NCBI GenBank assembly: GCA_036346275.1
Contig: CM070720.1
Location: 7,231,278 to 7,295,277 of the forward strand
Origin: Otatea glauca
Taxonomy: Eukaryota; Streptophyta; Magnoliopsida; Poales; Poaceae
DNA length: 64,000 nucleotides
Direction of reading: 5' to 3'
The notes beneath the pieces are model-generated. The model was given only the letters and a program-made list of their open reading frames with translations, did not search any database and was not told the DNA's origin. The translations under genes and the position numbers were made by a program. How positions within the stretch are numbered: the stretch's first letter is position 1; every line of letters starts with the position of its first letter. Of the stretch, positions 45,602-57,845 are shown in pieces.

Positions 45602-47777
45602 GATTCGAAACACACCCCGAGATGAGCTTGGGTGCATATGAAGTGTATTGGGGGGTTTGGCACTCAGTTTCATTCTGTGACTTTTTTCGTACAAATGGAG
45701 TCAATAGTGCCAATTTGGACCCGCCGTGAGGAATATTTAACACCGACTCGAACGGATTCGAAACACAACCCGAAATGAGCTAGGGCACATATAAAGTCCA
45801 TTCAGGGGGTTTAGTACTCAGTTTCATTCTGTGAATTTTTCGTATACGCATGGAGTCTACATTGTAAATAGGGACTTGTCGTGAGGAATATTAAACACTA
45901 ACTCGAACGGATTTGAAACACAACCCGAAATGAGTTAGGGTGCATATGAAGTCCATTGGGGGGTTTGCCTCTTAGTTTCATTCGGTGACTTTTTTCGTAC
46001 GCATGGTTGTGTACTGCGCCAATTGGAACCCGTCTTGAGGAATATTTAACACCGACTCGGACGTATTCGAAACGCACCCCGAAATGATCTAGGGCGCATA
46101 TGAAGTCCATTCGGTGGGTTTGTCACTCCGTTTCATTCTGTGATTTTTTTCGCACATGCATAGAGTTTACAGTGCAAATTGGGACCCGTTGTGAGGAATA
46201 TTTTACACCGACTCTGAAGGATTCGAAACGCATCCCGAGATGAGCTAGGGCGTATATGAATTATTTCCAGCAGGTTTGGCACTCAGTTTCATTTTGTGAC
46301 TTTTTTTGTACAAATGGAGTCTACAGTGCTAATTGGGACCAACCGTGAAGAACATTTAACACCAACCCGAAATGAGCTGGGGCGCATATGAAGTCCATTC
46401 AGGGGGTTTAGTACTCAGTTTCATTCTATGACTTTTTTCGTACACGCATGGGTGTGTACTCTGCCAATTGGAACCGGTGGTGAGTAATATTTAACACCGA
46501 CTCGGACTGATTCGAAACACAACTCGAAATGAGTTAGGGTGCGTATGAAGTCCATTCGGGGGTTTGCCTCTCAATTTCATTCGGTGAATTTTTTCGTATG
46601 CTTGGGTGTGTACTGTGCCAAATAGAACCCGTCATGAGGAATATTTAACACTGACTCGACGGATTTGAAAAATAGCTTGAGATGAGTTAGGGCGCATATG
46701 AAGTCCATTCGGGGGGTTTGCCTCTTAGTTTAACTCTGTGATTTTTTTCATACGTATGGGTATGTAGTGTGCCAATTGGAACCCATCGTGAGGAATATTC
46801 AAAACCAACTCGGACAGATTCAAAATGTACCCGAAATGATCTATGGCGCATATGAAGTCCATTCGGTGGGTTTGTCACTCTGTTTCGTTCTGTGACTTTT
46901 TTTGTACTTGCAATAGAGTCTACAGTGCAAATTGGGACCCATTTTGAGGAATATTTAACACTTAATCTGATGGATTCGAAACGAACCCGAGATGAGCTAG
47001 GGTGCAGATGATGTTTCCGGCAGGTTTGGCACTAAGATTCATTATGTCTTTTTTCAAACAAATGGAATCTACAGTGCGAATTAGGACCCGCCGTGAGGAA
47101 TATTTAACACCGACTCGGACAGATTCGAAACACAATCGAAATGAGTTAGGGCGCATATGAAGTCCATTCGGGCGGTTTCCCTCTCGGTTTCACTCTGTAA
47201 CTTTTTTCGTACGCATGGGTGTGTACTGTACCAATTGGAACCCGTCGTTTGGAATATTTTACATTGACTTGGACGGATTCGAAAAGCACACCAAAATGAT
47301 CTTGGGCGCATATGAACTCCATTCGGTGAGCTTGTCACTCTGTTTAATTCTGTGACTTTTTTCGTACATGCATAGAGTATACAGTACAAATTGGGACCCG
47401 TTGCGAGGATTATTTAACACCCACTCTGACGGATTCGAAATGCACCCGAAGATTAGCTTGGGCGCATTTGAAGTGTTCTGGTAGGTTTAGCACTCAGTTT
47501 CATTCTGTGGCTTTTTTCGTACAAATAGAGTCTACAGTTCCATTTGGGACCCTCCGTGAGGAATATTTAACACCAACTCGAACGGATTCGAAACACTACC
47601 CGAAATTAGCTAGGGCGCATACGAAGTCCATTCAGGGGGTTTAGTACTCAATTTCATTCTGTGACTTTTCTCGTATATGCATGGAGTCTACATTGCAAAT
47701 TTGGACCCATCGTTAGGAATATTTAACACTGACTCAGACGGATTCGGAAAACAACCCGAAATGAGTTAGGGCGCATA
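45602..47777 (+). repeat. ~155-bp satellite array, left block (about 14 monomers)
   Basis: Monomers of ~154-156 bp sharing 'gggcgcatatgaagtccattcgg', 'cattctgtgacttttttcgta', 'gaggaatatttaacaccgactcg' and 'gattcgaaac.ca.cccgaaatga'. Marker positions 'aagtccattc' at 46701 and 46854 give the period. Four monomer types differ just after 'cgta': (1) caaatggagtctacagtgcc, (2) tacgcatggagtctacattgc, (3) cgcatgggtgtgtactgtgcc, (4) catgcatagagtctacagtgc. Order here is roughly 1-2-3-4-1-(2/3)-3-3-4-1-3-4-1-2. Ends at the CRM-A(+) insertion, with TSD gcata at 47773-47777. Confidence 0.95.
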
Positions 47778-48698
47778 TAGGACATCACTTCTATGGATAT
47801 AGCCACACCTGCAAATCCATCACCTACGCATCAATCGGTCCCCGTTGCTGTAATACATGGACCGATTACTCGAGCTCGCGCACGTCAACTCAATTACCAG
47901 GTGAATTCGTTCCTCGGGCTTCATACGAATATTTTAATGGATGGAATGCTATTTAATTCTTGTGATGATGTCCTTTGCCTCAGGAACTTGGGTGAGGAAC
48001 CAACCAAGATGAAGGATAGAAGAGAAGTGCACGAGTTCGGTTCAGATTCGACTCCAGGACAGGGCTGACTTGTTTCGGCCGCCACGGCTACATCCGGACT
48101 CCGTTTTGGGCGTTCTTGTACTTCACTGAAAGCTTATCAAGTCTACTTTCCAACGGATCTGGAATCACATCCAAACTCCTTCTGAGTTGACGGGAATCGT
48201 TCAATCAAGCAGCGTCACTTTTTCAGTCCAAGTCAAAAGTGGGCCTTTGGCCTTGTAACAAGGAAAGCCCACTTAAGGCTGCACCCTAGGGTTCCTAGAC
48301 GCCTCTCCACAATAAAAACAGCCAGCCGCTGCCATTAGATGGTGGGTTTTTTTAGATCAAAGATAGCAGTTGCTACTTCTTGTAATCGCGCGTGTTGGCT
48401 AAACCGCCAATTACTTGTCATCGAAACCCTCTTTGTGATTACGAATGAACTCGTGGTTTCAATTATAATTTCAGTGCTTGTTCATCTTGTTCTTGCGTGT
48501 TCTTGATTGCTTGTAGGGACAAAGGCCTTCGTGGTCGAGTTGATCGTGCACCGGCAAGATCAATAACAACCGGAAGTCGGTGTAACGATTGCTAAGGCGC
48601 ATCGTGCAGGGGCGGTGTAGTCGGATCGCCAACGTCTTCTTCCACCCAATCGAATCTATCCCTCTCTCATCGAAAGGTCGGGACCTATCCTCCTATCA
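47778..48698 (+). repeat. 5' LTR of CRM-A(+)
   Basis: 921 bp. Its first bases are T-AGGACATC where the other copies have TGATGAGGACATC, a 4-bp loss. It carries an open frame 47793-48068 (MDIATPANPSPTHQS.. GPITRARARQLNYQVNSFL ..), the LTR copy of the pol tail. Ends ..CTCCTATCA. Confidence 0.95.
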
Positions 48699-48700
48699 CG

Positions 48701-48718
48701 TGGTATCAGAGCTCAAGG
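48701..48718 (+). other. Primer-binding site of CRM-A(+)
   Basis: TGGTATCAGAGCTCAAGG starts 2 bp after the LTR. The TGGTATCAGAGC core is the usual initiator-Met tRNA complement in plant LTR elements. Confidence 0.95.
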
Positions 48719-49150
48719 TTGATCGGTGAGAGATTTTTTTTCCCCATCCATTATTTTACCTACAGTCCAGAAAACCATAAAAAAAAAAACAAATAGGCGA
48801 TTAGATCTCCCTTGTCCAAAACAGTTTGTGCCCTTGCTTTTGCTACTTTAGTTCTCGGCTTGTTGAATTTACGGTTGCTTCGACGAGTCAAGTTGCTGGT
48901 CTTTAGTTTCATCCTTTAGAGTTTCGAGTTCAGGTCATGTTTTTGTCACAGTTGCGTTCATAATTTGAGTCGTATTCTGTTAGTAGATCAGATCGGAGTT
49001 GAGTTTGTTTCTGTCTAGTGTGGGAGATCAAATTGGGTTGCCGATTTCCTTGCTTTGTTTACTAATCCGCTTGATTCTCTGTGTTTACCAAAATAAATAT
49101 CAGTTTCCAAATATATATATATAAAAAAGGCCGTGCGTATACAAGAGCCG
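48719..49150 (+). other. CRM-A(+) leader before the tandem array
   Basis: Non-coding. Homologous to 41700-42100 in reverse and to the CRM-D leader. Confidence 0.8.
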
Positions 49151-51499
49151 CACCAAATCAAGGAGTTAAAAAAAAGGCAAGTGCATATAGAAAAGCCGCA
49201 CCAAATCGAGAGAAGAAAAGGCAAGTGCGATAGAAAAGCCGCACCAAATCGAGAAGAAAAAGGCAAGTGCAGATTTCAAAAGCCGCACTAGATCAATTGC
49301 AAATCAAAGTTCGAGAGAGAGAGAGAGAGAGTGGTTTTTCCGCAAGAGTTTTCCACGTAAAATTTGCGTCTCATGTTCTTGTTCTTTGTGATTGATTTTC
49401 TAACACCTACCTCGACGATGACCGCCATGACTTCTGTTTCAAATGAGTAGTAGATGCTTTCAAATTTAAAAAGGTACAAGCAATCAAATCGAGAGAAGAA
49501 AAGGCAAGTGCGGATAGAAAAGCCGCACCAAATCGAGAAGAAAAGGCAAGTCAGATTTCAAAAGCCGCACTAGATCAATTGCAAATCAAAGTTCGAGAGA
49601 GAGAGAGAGAGAGTGGTTTTTTCCATAAGAGTTTTCCACGTAAAATTTGCGTCTCATGTTCTTGTTCTTTGTGATTGATTTTCTAACACCTACCTCGACG
49701 ATGACCGCCATGACTTCTGTTTCAAATGAGTAGTAGATGCTTTCAAATTTAAAAAGGTACAAGCAATCAAATCGAGAAGAAAAAAGGCAAGTGCGATAGA
49801 AAAGCCGCACCAAATCGAGAAGAAAAGGCAAGTCAGATTTCAAAAGCCGCACTAGATCAATTGCAAATCAAAGTTCAGAGAGAGAGAGAGAGAGAGAGTG
49901 GTTTTTTCCCGCAAGAGTTTTCCACGTAAAATTTGCGTCTCATGTTCTTGTTCTTTTGTGATTGATTTTCTAACACCTACCTCGACGATGACCGGCCATG
50001 ACTTCTGTTTCAAATGAGTAGTAGATGCTTTCAAATTTAAAAAAGGTACAAGCAATCAAATCGAGAGAAGAAAAGGCAAGTGCGGATAGAAAAGCCGCAC
50101 CAAATCGAGAAGAAAAAGGCAAGTGCAGATTTCAAAAGCCGCACTAGATCAATTGCAAATCAAAGTTCAGAGAGAGAGAGAGAGAGAGAGTGGTTTTTTC
50201 CCGCAAGAGTTTTCCACGTAAAATTTGCGTCTCATGTTCTTGTTCTTTTGTGATTGATTTTCTAACACCTACCTCGACGATGACCGCCATGACTTCTGCT
50301 TCAAATGAGTAGTAGATGCTTTCAAATTTAAAAAGGTACAAGCACTCAAATCGAGAAGAAAAGGCAAGTGCAGATAGAAAAGCCGCACCAAATCGAGAGA
50401 AGAAAAGGCAAGTGCAGATTTCAAAAGCCGCACTAGATCAATTGCAAATCAAAGTTCGAGAGAGAGAGAGAGAGTGGTTTTTTCCCGCAAGAGTTTTCCA
50501 CGTAAATTTGCGTCTCATGTTCTTGTTCTTTTGTGATTGATTTTCTAACACCTACCTCGGCGATGACCGCCATGACTTCATTTCAAATGAGTAGTAGATG
50601 CTTTCAAATTTAAAAAGGTACAAGCACCAAATCGAGAGAAGAAAAGGCAAGTGCGAGATAGAAAAGCCGCACCAAATCGAGAGAAGAAAAGGCAAGTCAG
50701 ATTTCAAAAGCCGCACTAGATCAATTGCAAATCAAAGTTCGAGAGAGAGAGAGAGAGAGTGGTTTTTTCCCGCAAGAGTTTTCCACGTAAAATTTGCGTC
50801 TCATGTTCTTGTTCTTTTGTGATTGATTTTCTAACACCTACCTCGACGATGACCGGCCATGACTTCTGTTTCAAATGAGTAGTAGATGCTTTCAAATTTA
50901 AAAAAGGTACAAGCAATCAAATCGAGAGAAGAAAAGGCAAGTCAGATAGAAAAGCCGCACCAAATCAGAGAAGAAAAAGGCAAGTGCAGATTTCAAAAGC
51001 CGCACTAGATCAATTGCAAATCAAAGTTCAGAGAGAGAGAGAGAGAGAGAGTGGTTTTTTCCCGCAAGAGTTTTCCACGTAAAATTTGCGTCTCATGTTC
51101 TTGTTCTTTTGTGATTGATTTTCTAACACCTACCTCGACGATGACCGCCATGACTTCATTTCAAATGAGTAGTAGATGCTTTCAAATTTAAAAAAGGTAC
51201 AAGCACTGAAATCAGAGAAGAAAAAGGCAAGTGCAGATAGAAAAGCCGCACCAAATCGGCAGAGAAGAAAAAGGCAAGTGCAGATTTCAAAAGCCGCACT
51301 AGATCAATTGCAAATCAAAGTTCAGAGAGAGAGAGAGAGAGAGAGTGGTTTTTCCAAGAGTTTTCCACGTAAAATTTATGTCTCATGTTCTTGTTCTTTG
51401 TGATTGATTTTCTAACACCTACCTCGACGATGACCGGCCATGACTTCTGTTTCAAATGAGTAGTAGATGCTTTCAAATTTAAAAAAGGTACAAGCACTG
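49151..51499 (+). repeat. ~287-bp tandem array in the CRM-A(+) leader, about 8 copies
   Basis: The marker 'gatcaattgcaaatc' recurs at about 49292, 49575, 49857, 50147, 50437, 50720, 51008 and 51301. Same monomer as 31085-41690 on the opposite strand, here with (GA)n runs. Both sequence variants occur ('gaccggccatg' near 49995, 50850, 51433; 'gaccgccatg' elsewhere). Confidence 0.97.
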
Positions 51500-51967
51500 A
51501 TTTTGCCAAAAGTCCTTTGTGCAAATTTTGTTTTTAGGGTCTCCTGAGTTCATCTAAGAGAGTTTTGTGACCCTCCCAAAAAAAAAAAAAAAAAAACTTG
51601 CTGTTTTGGGCGTTTCGGTGACGACGTTTGTGTCTTGGCTCGCGTCTCTAGTACGGTTCGGGACTAGGACCAGCACGGTACCGTCGTAGAACGTTTATTT
51701 AGCTTGCTGTGACTAACGTGGTGAAGATTACTCCTTGTGCTATTTCAGCCACCTATAGCTCCACAGATTGTCTCCTACTCTCTGAAGTTGTTTGTCTTGC
51801 TGGTTGCCAACACCTCCTTGCTAAAGCTTGGTAAGAACAGGTAAGAACTTGTTTGAACAGATTGAGAGTGAGCGATTTGACACTAGCACACCACTTGTAG
51901 ATAGGGATAATCTCGTTACTTGGTGTTAGCCTTTTTTTTTTTTTTTTTTCTTTGTTTTTCTCTAACC
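51500..51967 (+). other. CRM-A(+) leader between array and gag
   Basis: Unique, non-coding. An A run (51577-51596) and a T run (51932-51950) lie before the gag ATG. Confidence 0.8.
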
Positions 51968-53437
51968 ATGGCAGGATCGGAAGCCGATAAAGGGGGACAA
52001 CATTCACCTCGCACACGGGGGATCGTACAGCACTTCGAGCGCCAAATGAGGCTTCACACCGATGCGCTTGATGAGGACGTTCGTGTTACCAATGACCGCC
52101 TTGGTCAATTGGAGGAAGTTCAAATTGACACCAACACCAAAATCACCGCGTTGGAAGTTTCTGTGGGCGCAATCAACACCTCCCTTGCAGCATTCTTGCG
52201 GCGACTTGAGGAGAGGGATCGTGGGCGCCCAAGGAAGGACATGTGAGCAGCGTTGCGAGGAGACAATGAACAGGACTATCGGCGGACACGAAGTTGAGGA
52301 AGAGGAGGATGATAGGCCACAACGACGGCTACACCGCAACCGCCATGGTATGGGTTTGCGACCACCACGACGACAGTGCGTGAACATGATGACTCCTAGG
52401 ATCAATCAAATTCAGATGCCACCTTTTGATGGGAAATATGACCTGATGCATATCTCACTTGGGAACTAGTGTAGATCGAAAATTTGCTTGCTATGATTTT
52501 CCGAACACAAGAGGGTTAGGGCTGCAACTAGTGAGTTCTTGATTTTGCCTCCGTTTGGTGGCGCGAGTATCGTAATAAGACCCCAAACAATGTGCCACAA
52601 ACTTGGGATGCTTTGAAAAGGATCATGCGAGCTAGATTTGTTCCTTCGTATCATGCACTAGATTTATTACATAAGCTGCGACAATTGAGACAAGGTAGCA
52701 AATCAGAGAAGAATATTATCGGGAACTACAAGCAGGCATGTTGCGTTGTGGGTTAGTGGAAGAAGAGGAAGCTGCTATGGCTAGATTTATGGGAGGGTGA
52801 CCGTGAAATTCGGGACATATTAGCTTACAAGGAATACAATTCTATCACTCGTTTATTCCATCTTGCTTGTAAAGTCGAAAGGGAAGTCTTGGGCGTCGCG
52901 CAAGGACTAATGTTTCGCAGGTCGGACTACATCATGGCATCCACGCATTTCAAAGAATGCCCCAAACCGTGCATCTTCACAAGGTACCACTAGCGACCGC
53001 CACACACGCCTCCAACAAAACCAATGCCGCGAGCATCCGGAAGCAACAAAGGGTCAAGGCACCAACACCCGCCAAGAGCGCCGTCCGTTGCATCCACGGG
53101 AAGAGCGAGGGATATTCGGTGCCTACAATGCAAGGGATTTGGGCATGTGAGGAAAGATTGCCCAAGCAAGCGTGTCTTGATTGTGCGGGATCTTGGTGAG
53201 TATTCTTACGCTAGTGATTTGGATGATGAGACATATGCTATGCTTGCCATTGACCATGCAGAAGTGGACATGAGAAGGAAGAAGAACATATTGGTGCCGA
53301 AAATGCGAGAACATTATGAGAGCCTTGTTGTTCTGGCGCGTGTTGAGTGCCCAAATGGGAAGGTCAAACAGAACCAGCGACATAATTTGTTTCAAACCAA
53401 GTGTGTGGTCATGGGCGCTCATGCGCGTCATCATTGA
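51968..53437 (+). pseudogene. CRM-A(+) gag
   Basis: ATG 51968 in context accATGG. The N-terminal 93 codons are intact (MAGSEADKGGQHSPRTRGIVQHFERQ.. coiled-coil-like, then FLRRLEERDRGRP). Capsid segments follow with frameshifts (MPPFDGKYD near 52415, VPQTWDALKRIMRARFVPSYHA near 52595-52660, then the LRQGSKS region). The zinc knuckle CLQCKGFGHVRKDC (CX2CX4HX4C) is at 53120-53161. The frame 53024-53437 ends as the protease-like IIDG motif begins. The product would form virus-like particles and bind element RNA. Confidence 0.88.
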
Positions 53438-56400
53438 TGGGGTAGTTGCAATAACTTAGCAAGTTACGAGATGGTTCAAAAGCTAGAGCTGAAAACAAGC
53501 CCACATCCACAGTAGTACCACATCCAATGGTTTAACGACAGCGTAAGATAAAGGTAACACGATTGGTAAGAGTGCACTTTGCCATTGGTTCGTATCATGA
53601 CTATATTGATCTGCGATGTTGTGCCTATGCAAGCATGTTCTATGTTGTTCGGTAGACCATGGCGATCGATAAAGACACCTTGCATCATGGTAGAACTAAT
53701 CAAGACTCTTTTGTGCATAAAGAGAAGAAAATTGTATTACATCCTATGTCTCCTGAAGCCATTTTGAGGATGAAGTTGCTAGAGCCAGCAAAGAAAAAAT
53801 CGAAAACATGAGAAGAGTGAAAATCAGATTGTAGCAAAGGAATTTGTACAACATAAAGAGGGCAAGTCTAAATCTGTTCATGACAGAAAAGATGAGATTA
53901 AAGCGAAGGGTGCTTGTTTACTTGCTTCCAAATCTGATTTAAATGATTTGAATGATGGCTCAAGTTTGCTATGCTTTGGTTTGCAAAGAAGCTTTATTTT
54001 CATTTGAAGATACATCCTCTTCTTTGCCTCCTGCTGTCATTAATCTTTTGCAGAAAACATAGACATTTTTCCAAAGGAGGTGCCACGGGACTGCCACCAA
54101 TCCGTGGAATTGAGCATCAAATTGACCTCATTCCGGGGCCTCCTTACCAAACCGTGCACCATACGTAACCAATCCGAAGAAACCAAGGAGATACAACGAC
54201 AGTGCAAGAATTGCTTGAGAAAGGGTATGTGCGCGAATCTCTTAGTCCATGTGCTGTCCCAGTACTTTTAGTTCCTAAGAAAGATGGATCATGGCGCATG
54301 TGTGTGGATTGTAGAGCGATTAACAACATTACAATTAGATATCGTCATCCTATTCCTAGGTTAGATGATATGCTAGATGAATTAGTGGCTCTCTTGTGTT
54401 CTCTAAGATCGACTTGCGTAGCGGATACCACCAGATTCGCATGAAATTGGGCGATGAATGGAAAACAGCTTTTAAAACAAAATTTGGATTGTATGAGTGG
54501 TTAGTAATGCCTTTTGGACTCACTAATGCACCCAGCACTTTTATGAGATTAATGAATGAGGTTCTGCGCCATTTCATTGGAAAATTTGTGGTGGTGTACT
54601 TTGATGATATTCGATTTATAGCGAACTCTAGAACAACATCTTGATCATTTGCGTGCTGTTTTTCATGCCTTACGTGATGCTCGTTTGTTTGGTAACCTTG
54701 AGAAGTGCACCTTTTGCGGATCGAGTCTCTTTTCTTGGCTATGTTGTTACTCCGCAGGGATTGAAGTTGATCAAGCCAAGGTTGAAGCAATACACAGCTG
54801 GCGGTTCAACAACGGTCACACAAGTCTGAAGTTTCTTAGGACTTGCTGGATTCTATCGTCGCTTTGTGAAGGATTTCAGCACCATCGCCGCACCATTGCA
54901 CGAGCTCACTAAGAAGGAGTGCCATTTGCTTGGGGCAAAGCACAAGAGAACGCCTTCAACATGTTGAAAGATAAGTTGACACATGCACCACTTCTCCAAC
55001 TGCCGATTTCAGAAAACCTTTGAACTCGAATGTGATGCTAGTGAAATTGGGTTGGGAGGTGTGTTGTTGCAAGAAGGAAAACCTGTTGCTTATTTTAGTG
55101 AGAAATTGAGTGGGCCTAGTTTGAACTATTCCACTTATGATAAGGAGTTATATCGCTAGTTCGAACTTTGGAAACATGGCAACATTATTTATGGCCCAAG
55201 GAATTTGTAATACATTCGATCATGAGTCATTAAAACATATTCAAGTCAAGGAAAACTAAACCGTAGGCATGCTAAGTGGGTTGAATTCATCGAATCTTTT
55301 CCTTATGTCATTAAACACAAAAGGGAAAGGAGAATGTTATAGCTGATGCATTGTCTAGGCGATCGCTATGCTTTCCCAACTTGACTTCAAAATTTTAGTT
55401 GAAGCGATTAAAGGGCAATATGAGCATGATGCTGAATTTAAAGATGTGTTGCTCAATTGTAAAGAGGAAAAATGTGGAATAAATTTGTCCTCAATAATGG
55501 GTTTGTGTTTAGAGCTAACAAGCTATGCATTCCAGCTAGCTCCGTTCGTTTGTTGTTATTCTGAGAAGCGCATGGAGGTGGGGTGATGGGACATTTTGGT
55601 GTGAAAAGACAGAGGACATACTTGCTAGCCATTTCTTACGGCCAAAGATGAGGCGAGATGTGGAGCGTTTAGTCGCTCATTGCACAACATGTCAAAATCT
55701 AAGTCACGACATAACCCACATGGTTTGTACTTGCCCTCCCTGTTCCTAGTGTGCCTTGGGAGGATATTTCTATGGACTTTGTTTTAGGGTTGCCTAGAAC
55801 AAAGAAGGGAGGATAGTATCTTTGTTGTGGTGGATAGATTTTCTAAGATGGCACACTTCATACCTTGTCATAAGAGTGATGATGCTACCCATGTTGCTGA
55901 TTTGTTTTTCCGTGAGATTGTTCGATTGCATGGTGTGCCAAACACAATAGTTTCAGATCGTGATGCTAAATTTCTTAGCCACTTTTGGAGAATTTTATGG
56001 GCTAAATTGGGGACTAAGCTACTGTTTTCTACTACTTGTCACCCACAAACTGATGGGCAAACCGAAGTCGTCAATAGAACTTTGTCTACCATGCTTAGGG
56101 CTGTTTTAAAACAAAACATTAAGATGTGGGAAGAATGCTTGCCTCACATTGAGTTTGCGTATAACCGTTCGCTGCATTCTACTACTAAGTTGTGCCCTTT
56201 TGAGATTGTGTATGGTTTTGTTCCTCGTGCTCCCATTGATTTATTACCTATTCCGCCTTGGAGAAACTGAATTTTGATGCTACACAACGTCTTTGAACTG
56301 ATGTTAAAATTGCATGAGACAACGAAAGCGAACATTGAGTCTATGAATGAGAAATATAAACTTCTTTGGTAGTAAAGGAAGGAAACATGTAACTTTTGAA

Positions 56401-56948
56401 CACTGGAGATCTTGTTTGGTTGCATTTACGGAAGGACCGTTTTCCTCAATTAAGAAAGTCTAAGTTGATGCCTCGCGCTGATGGCCCTTTTAAAGTATTG
56501 GAAAAAGTTAACGATAATGCATATAAGCTTGAGTTGCCTGCAGATTTTGGGGTCTCTCCACATTTAACATTGCAGATTTAAAGCCATACTTTGGAGAAGA
56601 GGGCGAGCTTGAGTCGAGGACGACTCCAATACAAGAAGGGGAGGATGATGAGGACATCACTTCTATGGATATAGCCACACCTGCAAATCCATCACCTACG
56701 CATCAATCGGTCCCCGTTGCTGTAATACATGGACCGATTACTCGAGCTCGCGCACGTCAACTCAATTACGGTGAATTCGTTCCTCGGGCTTCATACGAAT
56801 ATTTTAATGGATGGAATGCTATTTAATTCTTGTGATGATGTCCTTTGCCTCAGGAACTTGGGTGAGAACCAACCAAGATGAAGGATAGAAGAGAAGTGCA
56901 CGAGTTCGGTTCAGATTCGACTCAGGACAGGGCTGACTTGTTTCGGCC
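53420..56948 (+). pseudogene. CRM-A(+) pol: protease, RT, RNase H, integrase, with LTR-encoded tail
   Basis: Protease-like IIDG..SCNNLAS near 53427-53460, spacer with KKIVLHPMSPEAI (53720-53770), RT with KKDGSWRMCVDCRAIN (54277-54325) and YFDD at 54597-54608, RNase H with LECDAS (about 55025), zinc region (55590-55720), and an integrase core intact from 55827 to 56270: catalytic D at 55833, SDRD with D at 55956-55958, and E at 56064-56066, a DD35E spacing. SH3-like LVWLHLRKDRFPQ, then KPYFGEEGELESRTTPIQEGEDDEDI crosses the polypurine tract and enters the LTR. Frameshifts near 53765, 54390, 54645, 54830, 55170, 56270 and 56870. It is the best-preserved integrase core of the three CRM-A copies. 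Confidence 0.9.
56633..56645 (+). other. Polypurine tract of CRM-A(+), inside the pol reading frame
   Basis: AAGAAGGGGAGGA directly before the LTR. It encodes part of Q-E-G-E-D. Confidence 0.9.
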
Positions 56949-57571
56949 GCCACGGCTACATCCGGACTCCGTTTTGGGCGTTCTTGTACTTCACTGAAAG
57001 CTTATCAAGTCTACTTTCCAACGGATCTGGAATCACATCCAAACTCCTTCTGAGTTGACGGGAATCGTTCAATCAAGCAGCGTCACTTTTTCAGTCCAAG
57101 TCAAAAGTGGGCCTTTGGCCTTGTAACAAGGAAAGCCCACTTAAGGCTGCACCCTAGGGTTCCTAGGCGCCTCTCCACAATAAAAACAGCCAGCCGCTGC
57201 CATTAGATGGTGGGTTTTTTAGATCAAAGATAGCAGTTGCTACTTCTTGTAATCGCGCGTGTTGGCTAAACCGCCCAATTACTTGTCATCGAAACCCCTC
57301 TTTTGTGATTCTCAATGAACTCGTGGTTTCAATTATAATTTCAGTGCTTGTTCATCTTGTTCTTGCGTGTTCTTGATTGCTTGCAGGGACAAAGGCCTTC
57401 GTGGTCGGAGTTGATCGTGCACCAAAGAAGATCAATAACAACTTCGAAGTCGGTGTAACGATTGCTAAGGCGCATCGTCTGGGGACGGTGTAGTCGGATC
57501 GCCAACGTCTTCTTCCACCCAATCGAATCTATCCCTCTCTCATCGAAAGGTCGGGACCTATCCTCCTATCA
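56646..57571 (+). repeat. 3' LTR of CRM-A(+)
   Basis: 926 bp, TGATGAGGACATCACTTC to ..CTCCTATCA, then TSD gcata (57572-57576). The pol tail is coded in about the first 300 bp. Confidence 0.95.
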
Positions 57572-57845
57572 GCATATGAAGTCCATTCGGGGGTTTTACT
57601 TCTCAGTTTCACTCTGTGACTTTTTTCATACGCATGGGTGAGTACTATGCCAATTGAACCCATCGTGAGGAATATTTAACACTGACTCGGATGGATTCGA
57701 AATGCACCACGAAATGATCTAGGGTGCATATAAAGTCCATTCGGTGGGTTTTTCACTCATGTTTCATTCTGTTACTTTTTTCGTACATGCATAGAGTCTA
57801 TAGTGCAAATTGGGACCCGTTATGGGGAATATTTAGCACCGACTC
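57572..57845 (+). repeat. ~155-bp satellite, middle block (types 3 and 4)
   Basis: Two monomers continuing the left block across the CRM-A(+) insertion. Ends with gactc (57841-57845), the duplication of the next insertion. Confidence 0.93.

Larger units (their letters stand above)
47778..57571 (+). mobile_element. CRM-A(+): complete CRM-like Ty3/gypsy element
   Basis: 9,794 bp: 5' LTR, primer site, leader with eight ~287-bp repeats, gag, pol, polypurine tract, 3' LTR. TSD gcata at 47773-47777 and 57572-57576. Removing it restores the satellite phrase gggcgcatatgaagtcc. Confidence 0.97.

Noticed and set aside
45602..47777. Recurrent short frames in the satellite (..YSSRRVPIGTVHTH..)
   Set aside because: They repeat with the 155-bp period and change with each monomer; this is satellite, not a repeat protein.
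47793..48068. Intact 91-codon frame in the CRM-A(+) 5' LTR (MDIATP.. GPITRARARQL..)
   Set aside because: It is the 5'-LTR copy of the pol tail, not an independent gene; the same codes appear in every CRM-A LTR.
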